From: Doryteuthis pealeii
Taxonomy: Eukaryota; Mollusca; Cephalopoda; Myopsida; Loliginidae
Reading direction: 5' to 3'
Length of the DNA: 64,000 nt
Assembly: GCA_023376005.1 (NCBI GenBank)
Contig: CM042152.1
Span: forward strand, 84,557,881-84,621,880
Shown piece after piece: positions 62,838 to 64,000 of the stretch (position 1 is its first letter; every line of letters begins with the position of its first letter). Under the pieces are notes generated by a model. That model did not search any database and had not been told where the DNA came from. It saw nothing but the letters and a program-made list of their open reading frames with translations. A program made the translations under genes and the position numbers.

Positions 62838-62985
62838 GAGAGAAGAGAGAAAGAAAGAGAAGAGAGAGAGAAGAGAGAAGAAAAGAGAAGAGAGAAAGAA
62901 AGAGAAGAGAGAAAGAAGAGCAAAAAGAGAGAGGAGGAAAGAGAGGAAAGAAGTGGAAAGAGAGAGTGAGAGCGGAAAAAAAAAA
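62838..62985. repeat. (GAAAGA)n purine tract
   Basis: GAGAGAAGAGAG-type units over about 140 bp ending in a poly(A) run to about 63004. The open frames across it are low-complexity. Confidence 0.88.
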
Positions 62986-63004
62986 AAAAAAAAAAAAAAA
63001 AAAA

Positions 63005-64000
63005 CGGAAAATTTTAGGATTCAGATAAAAATTATGAAAACCATTTCATAAATCTGGATTAGATGTGAAAAAACTGCAACATTTTCAGAATTGATTAATG
63101 GCAAATTGATAATGCAAAATGTTATATGTGCAAGGGAACAATATAAAAGCGAATTTTCAAGAATATTATGGAAGTCTTTAAAGTCACAGTAAAGGTATTG
63201 TGTATTCAGCAGAGCAAAAAGGTTTCAGAGGATTCAAGACCCACCCACTTCTTCCAGCCTAACAACTGGGCTTTAAGAGGGGGGGTGGGGGGCTGACAGA
63301 GATCAAACAATTTTTGGCACAACCCATAACCTTGTATTCACATGGGAGAGGGAGGAAGGGATTCATCTAGAAATCTGACTGTTGTATCCCATTCATAGTG
63401 GAGGGGCTAGGTAGATAAGAGTATAAAAAAAGGAGGGGTAGATAAGAGTCATAAGATATATAAAGGATAAGAGTTGAACGGGGGTGGGGGGTAGATAAGT
63501 CTTAAGATATGTAAAGGACAAAAAAAATGGTATTCAAGAAATAAACAGCAGCTGAAAAAGATATAAATTTACTGAAATGTAATTTCATCAATTTAACCCC
63601 TTACACAGCATAGGCACCATGCTTGACTGCCATGAGGGGGGTGGGGGGTGTAATGACTAACATAGTAAGTTCAACTCCAGTCATGCTATTTACTATTGGA
63701 CTGATACTCTTGAGAAAGGTATGAACACCATCTTTCCAGCTATAAGTTAAATAGTATTATTGTTCTTTCACAGGGATGGCTTTGGCAGTAATAACCCTCA
63801 AAGGCACATATGCCATTAAACAAAGAAACCAAATCTTGGCTGACAAGTCAAAATATACTGTGTATGTATGTGTATATATATATATATATATATAAGAATA
63901 AGAAATTCACTCTTACGTCTTGAGCACTTTATATTTGTTATATCGCTGTCTAATCATTGTGAAACTTGCATCAACTAACCATTGATACCAATTTCACCGG
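63005..64000. other. Unassigned DNA at window edge
   Basis: G-rich patches (63279-63293, 63480-63492), a degenerate SINE family 2 trace at about 63640-63750, and (TA)n at 63872-63894. No CerS exon recognised. Confidence 0.35.

Noticed and set aside
62698..63051. 117-residue Lys/Arg/Glu-rich open frame
   Set aside because: Produced by the (GAAAGA)n tract and the poly(A) run.
1..64000. CRISPR array, bacterial operons or plasmid features
   Set aside because: No spaced short repeats of CRISPR type, and gene structure is clearly eukaryotic with spliced exons and SINEs.
58520..64000. Upstream ceramide synthase exons
   Set aside because: I looked for the expected tryptophan-rich PWFW-type exon on the minus strand with splice sites and found none; they are probably beyond the window.

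Overview
This is an AT-rich animal genomic window, very dense in microsatellites and non-autonomous transposable elements, with kilobase-scale introns and (TTAGGG)-like telomeric repeats. The style (tRNA-headed SINEs, penelope-like/hammerhead-type repeat ends, many (TA)n tracts, long introns) suggests a lophotrochozoan, most likely a mollusc, perhaps a cephalopod. That placement is an inference: no sequence here was compared with a database.

The only host protein-coding gene I can support is the 3' half of a ceramide synthase (CerS/LASS family, TLC domain) on the minus strand. Five exons (58519-58427, 55538-55410, 45753-45647, 43488-43332, 26861-26769) join in frame at canonical GT/AG junctions and give 192 C-terminal residues ending in a stop codon. 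They carry the Lag1 motif (HH and HD...D residues), the last membrane spans, and an acidic C-terminal tail with a KDDRS motif. Introns are about 2.9, 9.7, 2.2 and 16.5 kb. The 5' exons must lie beyond position 64000.

Everything else looks like mobile or repetitive DNA. From 1 to 26 kb (downstream of the gene): LINE 3' fragments (1561-1937, 6531-6585, 8868-9240, 11455-12120), Helitron-type ends (10001-10600, 21995-22777), a piggyBac-type MITE (20945-21148), hAT-type MITEs (2171-2666, 18064-18341), fold-back elements, an 89-bp tandem array, and long homopolymer and (TA)n tracts around 13-20 kb. From 26 to 58.5 kb (introns): two main tRNA-derived SINE families, a roughly 0.4-0.6 kb repeat starting near TTTTACGGCATATCAACC, more Helitron and hAT-like copies, and nested fold-back elements. 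From 58.5 to 64 kb: a hAT MITE with a perfect 8-bp target duplication beside the CerS exon, then SINEs and low-complexity DNA.

The most interesting patterns are (a) several unrelated repeat ends that carry the hammerhead-ribozyme core (CUGANGA, short stem II, GAAA, minimal stem III ending in UH), the best at 56448-56488 and 6360-6398, and (b) a family of five fold-back elements, each with a short telomere-like TTAGGG tract at its centre.
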